From: an uncultured bacterium
Lineage (GTDB): Bacteria; Desulfobacterota; GWC2-55-46
Direction: 5' to 3'
Length of the DNA: 48,055 bases
NCBI GenBank assembly: GCA_905339405.1
Contig: CAJPGC010000009.1
Coordinates: forward strand, 1 to 48,055
Below are positions 1 to 8,674 of this stretch, piece after piece. How positions within the stretch are numbered: the first letter of the stretch is position 1; each line of letters begins with the position of its first letter. The notes beneath the pieces are model-generated. The model saw only the letters and a program-made list of their open reading frames with translations, searched no databases and was not told where the DNA came from. Both the position numbers and the translations under genes were made by a program.

Positions 1-85
1 TCCCCTCCCTCGATGGGAGGGGATTAAGGGGAGGGTGAGTTCTTTTCACCCTCTCCCCTGCCCTCCCCCATCAAGGGGGAGGGAG
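1..85. repeat. G/C-tract palindromic intergenic repeat
   Basis: Runs of CCCCTCCC and GGGAGGGG alternate in opposite orientation and can fold into long hairpins. The first 36 bases are, apart from two or three differences, the reverse complement of bases 3258-3294, and bases 46-83 are a third similar arm. No coding frame is credible. The left window edge cuts the element, so its full length is unknown. Confidence 0.7.
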
Positions 86-130
86 AAAAACCGCAGCAAG
101 CTGCGGGGTATTTGACCCTAAGAGGGAATA

Positions 131-167
131 AAAAAGGGGCAGGCCGTGAGGCCTGCCCCTTTTGGAA
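131..167 (-). terminator. Rho-independent terminator of the porin gene
   Basis: A stem AAAAGGGGCAGGC / GCCTGCCCCTTTT with a 6-nt loop lies about 25 nt downstream of the porin stop codon. Read on the minus strand, the stem is followed by a T-rich run (TTTTTTATT). This is the expected end of the porin transcript. Confidence 0.85.
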
Positions 168-189
168 GAGCTTCCAAACCCTTGCGGGA

Positions 190-1404
190 TTAGATGTTGC
201 CGGTGATCATTACGTACGCCCAATCATCGGCGTCATCAGGTGCACCAGCTCCAACGGTGCCCTCACCAGGCATGAAGCGGGCTGCGCCGGCTTCGAGGGT
301 CACGTTGTTGTTGTACTTGTAGGTGGCAACGAGGTCGATCTCGCTTCCGAGGTCGTCGTCAGCGCCAGCGGCCACTTCGTTAGCGGTGAAGTCCCAGTAG
401 GACACGAAGAGCCTGAGCTTCTCGTTGAGGTCAACGGAGGCGTTCACGTTCCAGGCCATGAGGTTCGACCAGTTGATGCCAGCGATATCGGCGATACCGA
501 AGTGGGCATGGTTGGTCGGGAACAGGTTCACAAATGCCTCGGTATCGGTGTCAAGGGCATTGTCATCGCCTGAGCCGTAATCGAACTCAGCACCAACCCT
601 GATCTTCATCGGGGTCGGGAGGGTGTAGCCAGCCTTGGCGGCGAAGGCATACGCGCTGATATCGCCACCGGCGGCCGAATCACCGAACTGGAAGGGCAGC
701 TCGACGGTGTAGTCAACGCCCGCAGCCGCGCCCTTGAGCCTGGCGCCAACGGTGTAGAGGTTGTTGGCGGTGCTGAGGCCGCTGGTCAGGTTGAGGAAGT
801 ACACGTCAAGAGTGTTGTTCGGTACGAGCTGCTTCAGGGTCGCGTAGATACCGTGGAGCGAGGTGTCGTCGTTCGAGGCGAGTGCGTCCTCGGTGATGAG
901 CGAGGTGAAGACGTCGACGTTAACGGCGTCGTTCGAGTACATGAACTTGAGGGCGTCGAACGCCTGGCCGTTGTTCGACCAGTTGATTGCGCCTATGAGC
1001 CTCTCATCGCCATACGCGAGCTCCTGACGGCCGGCCCTGAAATCAACAGGGGTGCCGAAGATGCCGGTGACGTTGAGGTAGGCTTCGTGCAGGTCAAGGT
1101 GGTTTCCACCAGCGGTATCAGTGTTGAGAGCAGCTAAGCCACCGCCCCACTGCCTGGTGTCCTGAACGGTTATCTTGGCGGAGACGTCATCGGCGGCCTT
1201 GACGTTGGCGGTCAGCCTGACCCTCTGAGTCCACGAATCGCTTTCGTCGGGCGTGGTGGAGTCGTCGTAGTCGGCGTCCGTGTTGTTCATGTACTCGCCC
1301 CTCAACCTGTACTGACCGCTGAAGGTCACATCACCTGCGTACGCGGGGATGGCCCACGCAGCCGTGACCGCTGCAGCGAAAACTGACAATATGATTCTTT
1401 TCAT
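190..1404 (-). CDS. Outer-membrane beta-barrel porin (alginate-export-like)
   Basis: This encodes a 404-residue secreted barrel protein. It starts with a signal peptide (MKRIILSVFAAAVTAAWA, cleavage near AYAG), followed by YRLRGEYMNN and alternating polar/hydrophobic strands rich in Asp, Asn and aromatic residues. RAGRQELAYGDERL around residue 145 resembles the conserved core of alginate-export/porin-type proteins. Start 1404 is chosen because an AGGAGG Shine-Dalgarno lies 8-13 nt upstream; a longer frame reaches 1506 but has no such site and would bury the signal peptide. The protein ends in Ile rather than the usual Phe. The gene is monocistronic, with its own promoter and terminator. The likely role is diffusion of small solutes across the outer membrane; the substrate is unknown. 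Confidence 0.8.
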   Translation of the reverse strand: MKRIILSVFAAAVTAAWAIPAYAGDVTFSGQYRLRGEYMNNTDADYDDSTTPDESDSWTQRVRLTANVKAADDVSAKITVQDTRQWGGGLAALNTDTAGGNHLDLHEAYLNVTGIFGTPVDFRAGRQELAYGDERLIGAINWSNNGQAFDALKFMYSNDAVNVDVFTSLITEDALASNDDTSLHGIYATLKQLVPNNTLDVYFLNLTSGLSTANNLYTVGARLKGAAAGVDYTVELPFQFGDSAAGGDISAYAFAAKAGYTLPTPMKIRVGAEFDYGSGDDNALDTDTEAFVNLFPTNHAHFGIADIAGINWSNLMAWNVNASVDLNEKLRLFVSYWDFTANEVAAGADDDLGSEIDLVATYKYNNNVTLEAGAARFMPGEGTVGAGAPDDADDWAYVMITGNI

Positions 1405-1677
1405 CCGTCTCTTCCTCCTTCGTCTTTTGAGAGTTAGTACTGCACTGCTGAAAGCGCCTGCCTTACAGGCACTCGGAAAACTCCGCGTTGTGAAGCAACC
1501 GTTCAATACCGCTTTTACAGACCTGCTTTTCTGCGTCGGACCTGCTTTGTGGCCGCTCGTGCTTTGATGTGCTTATCAACTCTTTTTTACGATGACTGCG
1601 ATGAAGACATGGCTTTGAGACTGGATTTTCTGGTGCGTGTCAGGGTTTTTTCATTTTTTTGGCTTAAATTTGCCCAC

Positions 1678-1706
1678 TTTATACCTTACATATGGCGTAC
1701 TGTCAA
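1678..1706 (-). promoter_or_regulatory. Sigma70-type promoter of the porin
   Basis: On the minus strand there is a perfect TTGACA (-35, bases 1706-1701), a 17-nt spacer and TATAAA (-10, bases 1683-1678). Transcription would start near 1671, giving a leader of about 267 nt before the porin start codon. The leader can form a small GCCTG/CAGGC-type hairpin near 1460-1475. Otherwise I see nothing coding in 1405-1677. Confidence 0.75.
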
Positions 1707-1844
1707 GTATTTTAAGTGATTTTTCTTGAAAATTTTATGATTAATATCACAAAAGGAACTTTAATTATGCATAAGCGTTGCTAAACGTTCCATTCCGGCT
1801 GTTCAAAGCTCCAAATGCCGGAGGCGGTACATCAACGCTGTCTC

Positions 1845-1966
1845 TAAAATTTGTTATTTTTTCTGAGATCAAGGAAGGGCGGAAATACAAAGCGGAGCAT
1901 ATATAAAAATATGTGAGCATTTTTATTTCCGCCCTGACGCAGAGGTCAGGAAAAAGAACAATTTTA
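1845..1966 (-). mobile_element. Palindromic MITE/REPIN-like element, copy 1
   Basis: The element is an imperfect nested palindrome. Outer arms are TAAAATTTGTTATTTTTTCTGA on the left and TCAGGAAAAAGAACAATTTTA on the right. An inner perfect pair, GGGCGGAAAT (1877-1886) and ATTTCCGCCC (1925-1934), flanks an A/T-rich centre. The first ~34 nt on the minus strand match the element at 36562-36716 at about 30 positions, in the same orientation relative to the neighbouring gene. It lies 8 nt beyond the kdsD stop. A 69-codon frame across it (1765-1974) is a by-product of the repeat. It may also end kdsD transcription. Confidence 0.65.
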
Positions 1967-1974
1967 AGCGGCAC

Positions 1975-2940
1975 CTAAACGACACCGGCCTTCAGAAGGT
2001 CGTGCATATGCAAAACGCCTGTGACTTCGCCGCTCTCGCCTGTCACGAAAAGCGCGGTTATGGAATGCTCCTCCATCACCTTGAGCGCTGCCTCGGCTAG
2101 AGCGTCGCCTGGGATGACCTTCGGGTTTTTCGTCATGAGCTCGGAGGACTTCATATTAAGTACGTCTCCGCCGCGCTCGAGGGCCCTTCTCAAGTCTCCG
2201 TCGGTTATTATGCCGAGGAGCCTTCCCTTGTCGAACACCCCGGTAAGGCCCATGCGCCCGGCGGTGATGACGAAGAGGGCTTCTCTCACCGGCGTATCTG
2301 GGCCGACCTTCGGCATCGCTTCGCCTGCGTGCATGAGCTCGGAGGCCTTCATGAGCCTCCTGCCGAGGCTTCCGGCCGGGTGGAGCCCTGCGAAGTCTTC
2401 AGTCCTGAAGCCCTTCTTCTCGATGAGCGCCACCGCGAGCGCGTCCCCCATCGCCAGAGTGGCCGTTGTCGAAGCGGTCGGCGCGAGCCCCAGCGGGCAG
2501 GCTTCCTCTGCCACGCCTACGTCCAGGACGGCGTCTCCGTACTTCGCCAGAGTGGAATCCATCCTGCCGGTCATCGCTATCATCTTCACGCCCATCCTTT
2601 TAATGACGGGCAGTATCTTGACGAGCTCTTCGGTCTCTCCGGAGTTCGAGATGGCTATTACGATGTCGTTCCTCATTATCATGCCGAGGTCGCCGTGCAT
2701 GCCCTCAGCCGGATGGAGAAAGAAAGAAGGCGTTCCTGTTGATGCCAGCGTGGACGATATCTTCTGGCCGATTATGCCGGATTTGCCCATGCCGCTGACG
2801 ACGCACTTGCCGGTCGCCTCGAAGATGAGGTCGACCGCCTTGGTGAAATTGCCGTCGAGCCTCGCAACAAGGGCCTTTACCGCTTCGGCCTCTATCTCAA
2901 GGACCTTTTTAGCTATGTCTAATGTCTGCCTGGTTATCAT
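1975..2940 (-). CDS. kdsD: Arabinose-5-phosphate isomerase
   Basis: KdsD interconverts D-ribulose 5-phosphate and D-arabinose 5-phosphate, the first step towards KDO for lipopolysaccharide, in the cytoplasm. The 321-residue protein has the standard layout. An N-terminal SIS sugar-isomerase domain (about 35-180) carries SGMGKSG and SNSGETEE phosphosugar-binding motifs and HPAEGMHGDLGM. Two CBS domains follow (about 205-265 and 270-321), ending in HMHDLLKAGVV. Length and domains match KdsD/KpsF. It lies downstream of kdsA on the same strand, but a 477-bp repeat block separates them, so co-transcription is uncertain. No kdsC phosphatase gene is visible in the window. Confidence 0.95.
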   Translation of the reverse strand: MITRQTLDIAKKVLEIEAEAVKALVARLDGNFTKAVDLIFEATGKCVVSGMGKSGIIGQKISSTLASTGTPSFFLHPAEGMHGDLGMIMRNDIVIAISNSGETEELVKILPVIKRMGVKMIAMTGRMDSTLAKYGDAVLDVGVAEEACPLGLAPTASTTATLAMGDALAVALIEKKGFRTEDFAGLHPAGSLGRRLMKASELMHAGEAMPKVGPDTPVREALFVITAGRMGLTGVFDKGRLLGIITDGDLRRALERGGDVLNMKSSELMTKNPKVIPGDALAEAALKVMEEHSITALFVTGESGEVTGVLHMHDLLKAGVV

Positions 2941-2951
2941 CCGCTATATCC

Positions 2952-3070
2952 GGTTGCTGAAAAAATTCCATCTGCTTTGTCGTCTTCGGCGCTTGTCATT
3001 GCAGCGTACTTGAAAGTACGCCTCACTCCTCGCTTCTCGACTCCTCGCATCTGGAACTTTTTGAGCAACC
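2952..3070. repeat. 119-bp palindromic repeat, GGTTGCTnAAAAA family, copy 1
   Basis: Ends are GGTTGCTGAAAAAATTCCA and TGGAACTTTTTGAGCAACC, an imperfect inverted repeat. The centre is GCGTACTTGAAAGTACGC, a small perfect hairpin. A second full copy in the same genome lies at 39719-39839 and a collapsed version at 36167-36215. It is non-coding and sits between kdsA and kdsD. Confidence 0.75.
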
Positions 3071-3109
3071 TTTCGCTGCTTTGAAATTTTCAGCAACCTG
3101 CAAAAATTG

Positions 3110-3190
3110 TCTTCGCTCCGGGCTCCTCAGAATGACAAAACTGAAAAAAAGTTATTCTTTCATTCTGAGCGAAGCGAAGAATCCCGGCAT
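3110..3190. repeat. CAGAATGAC / CATTCTGAGCGAAGCG palindromic repeat
   Basis: Two inverted arms, TCTTCGCTCCG..CTCAGAATGACA and CATTCTGAGCGAAGCGAAGA, face each other across an A-rich centre. The same arm sequence recurs several times in 7040-7480. It is non-coding and part of the 477-bp repeat block between kdsA and kdsD. Confidence 0.65.
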
Positions 3191-3216
3191 TTGTGAAGAG
3201 CCGCTTCGCTGCCATC

Positions 3217-3410
3217 CCCCTCGATTGAGGAGAGATGGATGGGGTGAACAGTCTTGTCACCCTCCCCTCAATCCCCTCCCATCAAGGGAGGGGACTTTAA
3301 GTAATTTGAGCGAAACCGGAGCGATTATCTCATCCCCTCTTTTCTAAAGAGGGGCAAGGGGAGATTAGAATAGTAGATAATCCCCCTCAGTCCCCCTTTA
3401 GAAAAGGGGG
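3217..3410. repeat. Two C/G-tract inverted-repeat elements side by side
   Basis: Bases 3217-3295 hold CCCCCTCGATTGAGG-type arms and an inverse copy of the window's first 36 bases. Bases 3333-3410 hold a related palindrome, TCCCCTCTTTTCTAAAGAGG facing CCCCCTTTAGAAAAGGGGG. The second lies within 10 nt of the kdsA stop and could form a strong terminator-like hairpin on either strand. No gene is supported here. Confidence 0.65.
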
Positions 3411-3417
3411 AAGTACA

Positions 3418-4245
3418 TTACAGCCCGGCCTTTTCCCTTCCAGCCCTGCTTATGTCCAGAAGCTCCCTTATTATCCCAGGCAGGTCCTTCAACGCGATAG
3501 AGTTCGGGCCGTCGCACAGGGCCTTGTCCGGGTCCGGGTGCACTTCCATGAAAAAGCCGTCGACGCCTACCGCGGCGGCGGCCCTCGCGAGGACACGCGC
3601 CATCGACCTGTCGCCGCCCGAGCATTCGCCCTGGCCGCTTGGGGCCTGCACGCTGTGCGTGGCGTCGAAGACTACGGGAAAGCCGAAGCCCCTCATTATG
3701 GGAAGGCTGCGGAAGTCGACCACGAGGTTGTTATAGCCGAAGCTCGAGCCCCTTTCAGTGACAAATATCCTGTCATTGCCGGTGCTGAGCGCTTTTTTGA
3801 TGGAATTGTTCATGTCGTGCGGGGCCATGAACTGCCCCTTCTTGATATTAATGACGCGCCCGGTCTTCGCAGCGGTCACGATGAGGTCGGTCTGCCTGCA
3901 GAGGAACGCCGGTATCTGGAGGATGTCGGCCACCTCGGCCGCTTCAACCGCCTCTCCTTCGGAATGGACGTCGGTCAAGATGGGCAGATTGAGCTCGTCC
4001 TTGACCTTCTTCAGTATGCGGAGGCCCTCTTTTATACCGGGGCCGCGAAAGGACTTCACGGAAGTCCTGTTCGCCTTGTCATATGACGACTTGAATACGA
4101 ACGGTATCTTAAGGGATGAAGCGATGGAAGCAAGCTCAGCGGCGGTGCTGAGCGTAAGCTCCTCGCTTTCGATGATGCAGGGGCCGAGTATGAAAAAGAG
4201 TTCGCCCCCGCCTATGGCGAAGTCCTTAAGACCTATCTGTCTCAT
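3418..4245 (-). CDS. kdsA: 3-deoxy-D-manno-octulosonate 8-phosphate synthase
   Basis: KdsA condenses arabinose 5-phosphate with phosphoenolpyruvate to give KDO 8-phosphate. At 275 residues it is of usual length. Visible family motifs are GPCIIESEE (about 20-28), [39 protein letters not shown] and [18 protein letters not shown]. The Cys in GPC, where E. coli KdsA has Asn, is the hallmark of the metal-dependent class. That assignment follows from family knowledge and was not tested. The start overlaps the end of pyrG by 20 nt, which implies translational coupling. Confidence 0.96.
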   Translation of the reverse strand: MRQIGLKDFAIGGGELFFILGPCIIESEELTLSTAAELASIASSLKIPFVFKSSYDKANRTSVKSFRGPGIKEGLRILKKVKDELNLPILTDVHSEGEAVEAAEVADILQIPAFLCRQTDLIVTAAKTGRVINIKKGQFMAPHDMNNSIKKALSTGNDRIFVTERGSSFGYNNLVVDFRSLPIMRGFGFPVVFDATHSVQAPSGQGECSGGDRSMARVLARAAAAVGVDGFFMEVHPDPDKALCDGPNSIALKDLPGIIRELLDISRAGREKAGL

Positions 4246-5956
4246 TAAGGACTACCTGCTTCGCTGCTTTCTTGGGCTTGGCCGCAACGCGCGCCGGGGC
4301 CTTCTTCGCCTTCGGGCTCTTCGGCTTTCTTATTGCCTGTGTCTTGTGCGAGATGACGGCCTTTATGAAGCCCTTGAATAGCGGGTGCGGCTCCATCGGC
4401 CTGCTCTTGAACTCGGGGTGGAACTGGCAGGCGACGAACCACGGGTGGCCCTTCAGCTCCATTATCTCGACCAGCGAGCCGTCAGGCGAGAGGCCGCTGA
4501 ACTCGACCCCGGCCTTCTCAAGCTCGGGCCTGAACATGTTGTTCACTTCGAAGCGGTGCCTGTGGCGCTCGCTTATCTCTGTGGCTCCGTAGACAGAGTA
4601 GGCCTTCGTGCCCTTTTTCACGGAACACGGGTACGCGCCGAGCCTCATCGTGCCGCCCTTTGCGTTTACCGACCTCTGCGCTTCCATTATATGGACGACC
4701 GGGTTCGGGGACTCCGGGTCGAACTCTGAAGAGTTCGCGTGCTTCATGCCGCACAGGTCCCTGGCTATCTCTATTATCGCGACCTGCATGCCGAGGCATA
4801 TGCCGAAGAACGGTATCCTGTTCTCTCTGGCGTACTTGATGGAAGTTATCTTGCCCTCCACTCCCCTTCCGCCGAAGCCGCCGGGGATAAGGATGCCGTC
4901 GACGCCCTTAAGTATCGACTGCGGCCCCTTCTTCTCGACCTCTTCGGAGTCTATGTACTGGAGGTTGACCTTGCAGTTGTTCGTGATGGCGGCGTGTATG
5001 AGAGATTCGTGCAGGCTCTTGTAGGAGTCCTGCATGTTGACGTACTTGCCGACGATGCCTATCGTTATCTCGCTCTTCTGGTTGCCCACTTTTTTAATGA
5101 GCGCTTCCCACGCGTCGAGCTTGGGCTGCCTGGTCCAGATGTTGAGGAGCTTTATTATCTTCTCGTCCAGCCCCTGGCTGTGGAAAACGAGCGGCACTTC
5201 GTAGATGCATTTGACGTCCTGGGCCGATATGACAGCGTCCTTGTCGACGTTGCAGAAGAGGGCTATCTTGGACTTGAGCTCTGCGGGGACTTCCCTGTCA
5301 GAGCGGCAAAGGAGGATGTCGGGCTGAATGCCTATCTCGCGGAGCTTGTTTACGCTGTGCTGCGTGGGCTTGGTCTTTACCTCGTGGGCGGTGGCTATAT
5401 AAGGAAGGAGCGTCAGGTGCATGTAAAGGACGTTCTCCTTGCCGAGGTCGAACCGGAGCTGCCTTATCGCCTCGAGGAACGGCAAGGATTCTATGTCGCC
5501 GACGGTGCCGCCTACTTCTATTATCGCTATGTCAACGCCGTTGCCAATGGCAAGGACCTTGCTTTTTATCTCGTCGGTCACGTGCGGTACGACCTGGACC
5601 GTGCAGCCGAGGTAGTCCCCCCTCCTCTCCTTCTGGATGATGGAGTCGTAGACCTGGCCGGTGGTGAAGTTGTTGCGCTTGGTCATGCGGGCCGTGGTGA
5701 ACCGCTCGTAGTGGCCCAGGTCGAGGTCTGTTTCCGCCCCGTCGTCCGTGACGAAGACCTCGCCGTGCTGGAAGGGGCTCATCGTGCCGGGGTCTACGTT
5801 TATGTACGGGTCGAGCTTCTGGATGGTGATGGTGAGGCCCCTTGATTCAAGGAGGGCCCCGATGGCCGCGCTCGCCAGGCCTTTTCCGAGGGAGGACACG
5901 ACGCCCCCGGTCACGAAAATGAACTTGGTCTTGATCTGTTTTTTGGTTTCGCTCAT
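4226..5956 (-). CDS. pyrG: CTP synthase
   Basis: PyrG makes CTP from UTP, ATP and glutamine; CTP is also the substrate of KdsB, which explains the company it keeps here. Residues 1 to about 270 form the synthetase domain ([40 protein letters not shown]). Residues about 295-540 form the class I glutamine amidotransferase with the Cys nucleophile in GICLGMQ and His/Glu in [10 protein letters not shown]. The protein is 576 residues, some 30-40 longer than usual. The extra is a Lys/Ala/Pro-rich tail ([20 protein letters not shown]) whose last codons overlap kdsA. The tail is probably disordered; its role is unknown. Confidence 0.97.
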   Translation of the reverse strand: MSETKKQIKTKFIFVTGGVVSSLGKGLASAAIGALLESRGLTITIQKLDPYINVDPGTMSPFQHGEVFVTDDGAETDLDLGHYERFTTARMTKRNNFTTGQVYDSIIQKERRGDYLGCTVQVVPHVTDEIKSKVLAIGNGVDIAIIEVGGTVGDIESLPFLEAIRQLRFDLGKENVLYMHLTLLPYIATAHEVKTKPTQHSVNKLREIGIQPDILLCRSDREVPAELKSKIALFCNVDKDAVISAQDVKCIYEVPLVFHSQGLDEKIIKLLNIWTRQPKLDAWEALIKKVGNQKSEITIGIVGKYVNMQDSYKSLHESLIHAAITNNCKVNLQYIDSEEVEKKGPQSILKGVDGILIPGGFGGRGVEGKITSIKYARENRIPFFGICLGMQVAIIEIARDLCGMKHANSSEFDPESPNPVVHIMEAQRSVNAKGGTMRLGAYPCSVKKGTKAYSVYGATEISERHRHRFEVNNMFRPELEKAGVEFSGLSPDGSLVEIMELKGHPWFVACQFHPEFKSRPMEPHPLFKGFIKAVISHKTQAIRKPKSPKAKKAPARVAAKPKKAAKQVVLNETDRS

Positions 5957-6097
5957 CTGATATTTTGGGATAGTTTGGGTTGGGTTTGCGTTAAAAGGCT
6001 AATATAACCTGAAACCGCTCAGTTTGAAATACTTTTTACAGGTTCTTTTCATGCTTGCCGAAAATCAGGGAAACTCTGAATGATTCCCGTTTCTGCC

Positions 6098-6183
6098 GTC
6101 ATTGCGAGGAGCGAAGCGGCGTGGCAATCTCAAAACGCTTACTTTTCCAAAAGACAAGATTTCCACGCTTCGCTCGCAATGAC
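6098..6183. repeat. GTCATTGCGAGGAGCGAAGCG palindromic repeat
   Basis: The left arm GTCATTGCGAGGAGCGAAGC and the right arm CTTCGCTCGCAATGAC face each other, with a second inner pair around TGGCAATCTC / AGATTTCCA. Related arms recur at 7205-7240 and 7510-7545. It fills most of the 264-bp gap between kdsB and pyrG. No gene is seen there. Confidence 0.7.
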
Positions 6184-6220
6184 GAAATAGTGAGCCAACC
6201 AGAGATTCCTTAGATATTTT

Positions 6221-6958
6221 TCACAGCCCTTTCTCTTTTACTATCTTCCTGACCCTCTCCAGGTCTTCCGGGGTGTCGACCGAAACCGGGTTGTACCTGA
6301 CTTCCACCACCTTTATCCCGCGGCCGTTCTCCAATGCCCGGAGCTGCTCGAGGCTCTCTGAAATCTCCAGCGGCGTCGGCTTCATCTTCGTGAACTCGAA
6401 AAGGAACTCGCGCCTGAAGACGTAAAGGCCTATGTGCTTGTAAGCCGGAAGCGTAAGGCCCGCGAAACCCTTCCGGCAGAACGGAACCGGGCTCCTCGAA
6501 AAATAAAGGGCAAAGCCGTCGCTGTTGGTCACTACCTTCACGGCGTTAGGGTCGAGGTACTCTTCCTCATGGGTGATGGGCGTCTTGAGGGTAGACATCG
6601 CAAGGCCCGGGATGTGCCGCATCGGCTCAACCGCCGCTTCGATTAGGGCCGGGTCAATTAAAGGTTCGTCCCCCTGGAGGTTGACGATTATGTCGGCGTC
6701 GAGGTTGGAGGCCGCCTCGGCGACCCTGTCGGTGCCGGACGTATGCTTCGGCGAGGTCATGACAGCCTTGCCGCCGAAAGCCTCGACCGCCTTCAGGATG
6801 CGCTCGTCGTCGGTGGCGGCGACCACGTCGGACAACCCTGCTGCCAAGGCCCTCTCGTAGACGCGCTGGACCATCGTCTTTCCGCAAATGTCCGCCAGCG
6901 GCTTCCCCTCGAGACGGGTCGAGGCGAACCTTGCGGGGATGACGGCGGCGATTTTCAT
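6221..6958 (-). CDS. kdsB: 3-deoxy-manno-octulosonate cytidylyltransferase (CMP-KDO synthetase)
   Basis: KdsB activates KDO with CTP to CMP-KDO for transfer to lipid A. The 245-residue protein is of normal length. It opens with [15 protein letters not shown], the nucleotide-binding signature, and carries [16 protein letters not shown] and YFSRSPVPF. The ribosome-binding site is weak (GCGGGA). It is the most upstream gene of the kdsB-pyrG-kdsA-kdsD minus-strand group, separated from pyrG by a palindromic repeat. Confidence 0.96.
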   Translation of the reverse strand: MKIAAVIPARFASTRLEGKPLADICGKTMVQRVYERALAAGLSDVVAATDDERILKAVEAFGGKAVMTSPKHTSGTDRVAEAASNLDADIIVNLQGDEPLIDPALIEAAVEPMRHIPGLAMSTLKTPITHEEEYLDPNAVKVVTNSDGFALYFSRSPVPFCRKGFAGLTLPAYKHIGLYVFRREFLFEFTKMKPTPLEISESLEQLRALENGRGIKVVEVRYNPVSVDTPEDLERVRKIVKEKGL

Positions 6959-7010
6959 TCCCGCAATATATCAAAACGGTTTTTTAAGTCAACAGGTTAG
7001 AAGAGCTCTA

Positions 7011-7553
7011 TTGCGAGAAACGAAGAGACACAGCAATCCCGCCTTGTCTGTCATTCTGAGGGAGCGGAGCGACCGAAGAATCCCGGAGCCATAATGACTG
7101 TCCAAAAAGCCGAGATTCTTCGCTTCGCTCAGAATGACAATGTTTTCTCCCATTTCTAAGGGGAACTGAGTTGGATTACATAAGTCATTCAGAAAGCATG
7201 AGCTGCATCGCGAGAAGCGGAGCGGCATAGCAATCTCGCCTTGTCTATCATTCTGAGGGAGCGAAGCGACCGAAGAATCCCGGATTAAAGCCATACGACT
7301 GTCCAAAAAGCCGAGATTCTTCGCTTCGCTCAGAATGACAATGTTTTCTCCCATTTCTAAGGGGAACTGAGTTGGATTACATAAGTCATTCAGAAAGCAT
7401 GAGCTGCATCGCGAGGAGCGGAGCGGCATAGCAAATCTCGCCTTGTCTGTCATTCTGAGTGAGCGGAGCTGCCGAAGAATCTCGGATATGAGCAAAACCA
7501 TCAACCGGAAACTGGATTGCCGCACTTCGCTCGCAATGACAGACAGTTGAAGC
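7011..7553. repeat. Repeat block with ~200-bp tandem duplication
   Basis: A unit of about 197-201 bp occurs twice (about 7014-7210 and 7211-7411), followed by a partial third (7412 to about 7485). Each unit contains inverted arms CATTCTGAGGGAGCGNAGCG and CTTCGCTTCGCTCAGAATGAC, then TTTTCTCCCATTTCTAAGGG and GTTGGATTACATAAGTCATT. The block ends with a reverse GTCATTGCGAG-type arm near 7520-7545. A long open frame on the minus strand runs through it and the tRNA, but it is a by-product of the repeat. There is no gene between kdsB and tRNA-Leu. Confidence 0.75.
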
Positions 7554-7641
7554 TCTTTAAAGCCTGTTTGCCGTTGACACGCAAGCCGGGCCTGTGTTAA
7601 TTTTTCCTTTGCCTTTCTTTCCCCGCATTCCAACCAAACAC

Positions 7642-7728
7642 GCCGGAGTGGTGAAACAGGCAGACGCGCGGGACTCAAAATCCCGTGGGAGCAATCCCGT
7701 GTGGGTTCGATTCCCACCTCCGGCACCA
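7642..7728 (+). tRNA. tRNA-Leu (anticodon CAA)
   Basis: The acceptor stem GCCGGAG pairs with CTCCGGC, followed by A and an encoded CCA. The anticodon stem GGGA/TCCC holds the loop CTCAAAA, so the anticodon is CAA, reading UUG. A long variable arm (TGGGAGCAATCCCG) marks a class II tRNA. The T-arm is GTGGGTTCGATTCCCAC. All helices close without mismatch. Confidence 0.97.
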
Positions 7729-7747
7729 AATACTCAGCTTCAGGAAT

Positions 7748-7764
7748 GGTGGGCACAGCCCACC
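7748..7764. repeat. Short GGTGGGC/GCCCACC hairpin
   Basis: GGTGGGC and GCCCACC are separated by ACA. The 139 bp between tRNA-Leu and the next gene also carry GGCCGGGC/GCCGGGCT-like arms. The segment resembles short intergenic palindromes and has no coding potential I would support. Confidence 0.4.
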
Positions 7765-7867
7765 CTGCGAAATTCAAAAACGACAGGCTCGGCCCGCCCT
7801 GCGAGATTATGCCGTTATCCGGCGTGCTCGTGGCCGGGCACAAGCCGGGCTGGCGCTGCGTCAGTTG

Positions 7868-8653
7868 CTACTTGCGATCGAAGAATGTCTCGTAAACGGC
7901 ACCAGTCGAGACTGTGCGGATCGTGCCCTTGAGCTTCACACCGTCGTCCGAGAGGGCAAGGCTGTAATGCGAACGGCAGTCAGGGCATGCGGGCTGGACG
8001 ATGGCAAACTCAACGCGGCCGCCGGAGATGGCCACGTTCTCGGCGAGCCAGTGGCCGATGGGTCCGACTTGGGTGTTGGGGACGAGGGTGAAGGCGCTCC
8101 CATCCTTGCGGATCTCGAACTCCACCGCGCCGTAGGAATTCCAGCGCCCCTCCAGGTTCGTGCGGCGCTTGGCATCCGCGGCAGCTGCCATGGTCTTCTT
8201 CGCGTCAATGGCGTAAAGACGCTCTTGGGCTTGCTCAGCGTCCTTGGGGTTGGTCAGGAGATAGAGTGTCAGCGCGCCCTTGGCCTCGTCGTAGCGCTTG
8301 GCTGACTCCAACGACACACTGAGATTGTAGTACGCGTCACCCCACCACGGCGCAGCCATGGTGGCATCCTGGAAGGATTTGACGGCCATCCCGAAATCTT
8401 CCAAGGATCTCGCTTCCTTCTGATAAGTGCCGCCCATGATGAATGCCCGCCTGGCTTCCGGCGAGATGGCGGGCGGCGGATTCACTTCGAGGGCGAGCTT
8501 GATGATCTTCTCGCGCAGGGCGTTGTCGCTCGGCGTCTTTTGTAACTGTTCGACCATCTGCTTAAGTTGCTCGCCTGTTGATTGGGCGTAGGCGCTCGCG
8601 GACAAAACCGCGATTGCGAAAACAAAAATTATTAGCTTACAGATAGACTTCAT
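7868..8653 (-). CDS. Secreted TPR-like protein of unknown function
   Basis: A 261-residue protein with a Sec signal peptide (about 1-23, ending AYAQ). A helical, TPR-like region (about 70-145) contains FGMAVKSFQDATMAAPWWGD, AYYNLSVSLESAKRYDEAKG and LYLLTNPKDAEQAQERL. A beta-rich tail (about 165-261) includes CPDC. It was probably exported to the periplasm. The next gene upstream (8675-9841) is similar in style and only 21 bp away, so the two are likely one operon. Codon use differs from the surroundings: Ile is mostly ATC and Arg often CGC, where neighbours prefer ATA and AGG. That, and the position just beyond a tRNA gene, suggests acquisition. The function is not recognised. Confidence 0.8.
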   Translation of the reverse strand: MKSICKLIIFVFAIAVLSASAYAQSTGEQLKQMVEQLQKTPSDNALREKIIKLALEVNPPPAISPEARRAFIMGGTYQKEARSLEDFGMAVKSFQDATMAAPWWGDAYYNLSVSLESAKRYDEAKGALTLYLLTNPKDAEQAQERLYAIDAKKTMAAAADAKRRTNLEGRWNSYGAVEFEIRKDGSAFTLVPNTQVGPIGHWLAENVAISGGRVEFAIVQPACPDCRSHYSLALSDDGVKLKGTIRTVSTGAVYETFFDRK

Positions 8654-8674
8654 GGTTCGTTCTCCTTCATTCGG

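Noticed and set aside
1765-1974. 69-codon open frame on the minus strand
   Set aside because: It runs through the nested palindromic element, lacks a ribosome-binding site and resembles no protein.
3081-3347. 88-codon frame in the kdsA-kdsD gap
   Set aside because: It consists of translated palindromic repeats without a start signal.
4739-5845. 368-codon plus-strand frame opposite pyrG
   Set aside because: It is the complement of the well-conserved pyrG gene, as are other long plus-strand frames opposite kdsA, DUF748 and the helicase.
6989-7843. 284-codon open frame on the minus strand
   Set aside because: It crosses the tandem repeats and the reverse strand of tRNA-Leu. Internal repetition in the protein merely mirrors the DNA repeats.
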